Shown in pieces: positions 63,302 to 64,000 of a stretch of DNA of 64,000 nt. Each line of letters opens with the position of its first letter. Position 1 is the first letter of the stretch. A model generated the notes under the pieces. It did no database searches, had not been told where the DNA came from, and saw only the letters and a program-made list of their open reading frames with translations. The translations under genes were made by a program, and so were the position numbers. The stretch lies in assembly GCA_043228905.1 (NCBI GenBank), contig JBHGNT010000005.1, positions 22,134,001 through 22,198,000 on the forward strand, in the 5' to 3' direction. The stretch is from Azolla caroliniana (lineage: Eukaryota > Polypodiophyta).

Positions 63302-64000
63302 TGTCATGAAAAATCCGTCATTATGTGTGGATTGTGAGGCGGAACTGCAGGGGTCTGTCCTAGACCTGAAGGATTCGAAGTTTGTACTAGCTTTAGTGAG
63401 AAAGTATTTAAGATAGATTGAGGGAGATTGATATGGAGAGAGAGAGATTGAGATAAAGATTGAACACTTGCCTTTAGATTTGAGAGACAAGATACATCAC
63501 CATTAGGATAACTTGATTTATTCTTATTATTTGTACTAATTTCTTCCCAATTTTTTCATTAGCCCCATCTTGCTTGACCTCCATTCTTTTATAGATCCCC
63601 CCATGCATATGATGCATGGGAGGGTGCAAGACATGCACGTAATGCATGAAATGCATGCGATGCATGTTTGCCATGTCACTCATCCAAGCTCTCATGTATG
63701 AGATTTTACATATGAAAAGTACAATGATAAAAGTATGACTCTAAAGTCATGACTTAGCTTAGTGGTAAGTCATGTGGCTCTTATGTAGGAGGTGCAAGTT
63801 TCAAATTCTTACTTACACCCCCGTAAACACAAAATTTTACAAGGCTTTAGTCTTGTATTTACAAATGTTTAACTGCATATTACACCTTCAGTAGACCTCC
63901 AATGAACTGATGGAACCGTTAGACAATTTTGTTCGTTTCACACCGAAAAATCTTCAAGACACCGTGCGTCGCGATCAACCTATTCGACCGATCCGTCTGT
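63302..64000 (-). mobile_element. Minus-strand Gypsy LTR of the D/G2 group, cut by window end
   Basis: The plus strand starts TGTCATGAAAAATCCG, similar to the G2 LTR edge (TGTCGCGAAGATTCACG), followed by the GGCGGAACTGCAGGGGTC block that aligns with GGCGGGACCACCGGGGTC in G1. It later shares CATGCAT-type repeats with D (63600-63680). The left flank ACGT (63298-63301) fits the family target pattern. A tRNA-like module lies at 63755-63808 on the plus strand (TAGCTTAGTGG and a degenerate B-box). Whether a full element follows is outside the window. Confidence 0.6.

Noticed and set aside
11179-63808. Functional tRNA genes at the A/B-box sites
   Set aside because: No intact cloverleaf, anticodon arm or Pol III terminator could be confirmed by eye; kept only as tRNA-like modules.

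Overview
This window is a land-plant retrotransposon graveyard with no recognisable host gene. The plant origin is read from Ty1/Copia elements primed by initiator tRNA-Met (TGGTATCAGAGC), Ty3/Gypsy elements whose 18-nt primer-binding site matches, from memory, the 3' end of plant nuclear tRNA-Trp, and Copia pol proteins of plant type. The species is not identifiable. The deep nesting suggests a large genome. Two Gypsy lineages look more like fungal or fish relatives than the common seed-plant clades, which weakly suggests a non-seed plant.

Layout. 1-3081 holds Copia debris: a K-like LTR end, a B-type RNase H with 3' LTR, and an A-type remnant on the minus strand. 3082-47773 is one nested stack. 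A degraded minus-strand Gypsy element (G2) contains non-autonomous element D (4769-45031). D contains C (5826-36506) and chromovirus E (37104-42872). C contains G1 (9143-32861). G1 contains the three-LTR element F (11066-15440) and J (20135-32531). J contains Copia K (24395-29884). The deepest path is G2>D>C>G1>J>K, six levels. C, G1, F, J, K and E are supported by target-site duplications (that of J imperfect); for C, G1, F, K and E the interrupted reading frame rejoins exactly at the site. 47774-56188 is AT-rich, apparently gene-free DNA with a solo LTR (53490-54338). 56189-63301 is Copia A, holding a young Copia B (57830-62171) that has lost reverse transcriptase and carries an internal inversion. 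The window ends inside another minus-strand Gypsy LTR (63302-64000).

How the parts relate. C, G1 and J are related coding elements (gag, protease, RT, RNase H, integrase). D and F carry gag-like ORFs without RT and share LTR termini (TGTCG...CGACA), the tRNA-Trp primer site or leader with them, so they are probably mobilised in trans. This group leaves 4-bp target duplications, and every legible one has CG at its centre. The unrelated E, K and B make 5-bp duplications without CG.

The most striking single element is E. Both ORFs are open, the two LTRs are nearly identical, and the TSD is perfect. Upstream of its TATA box lies an uninterrupted 10-unit heat-shock-element array. A 12-nt self-complementarity fits Tf1/Sushi-type self-priming, and the gag-pol junction carries a complete-looking -1 frameshift signal. 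A second theme is antisense tRNA-like A-box/B-box modules in the LTRs of several families. All comparisons were made by eye; no database or alignment was run.
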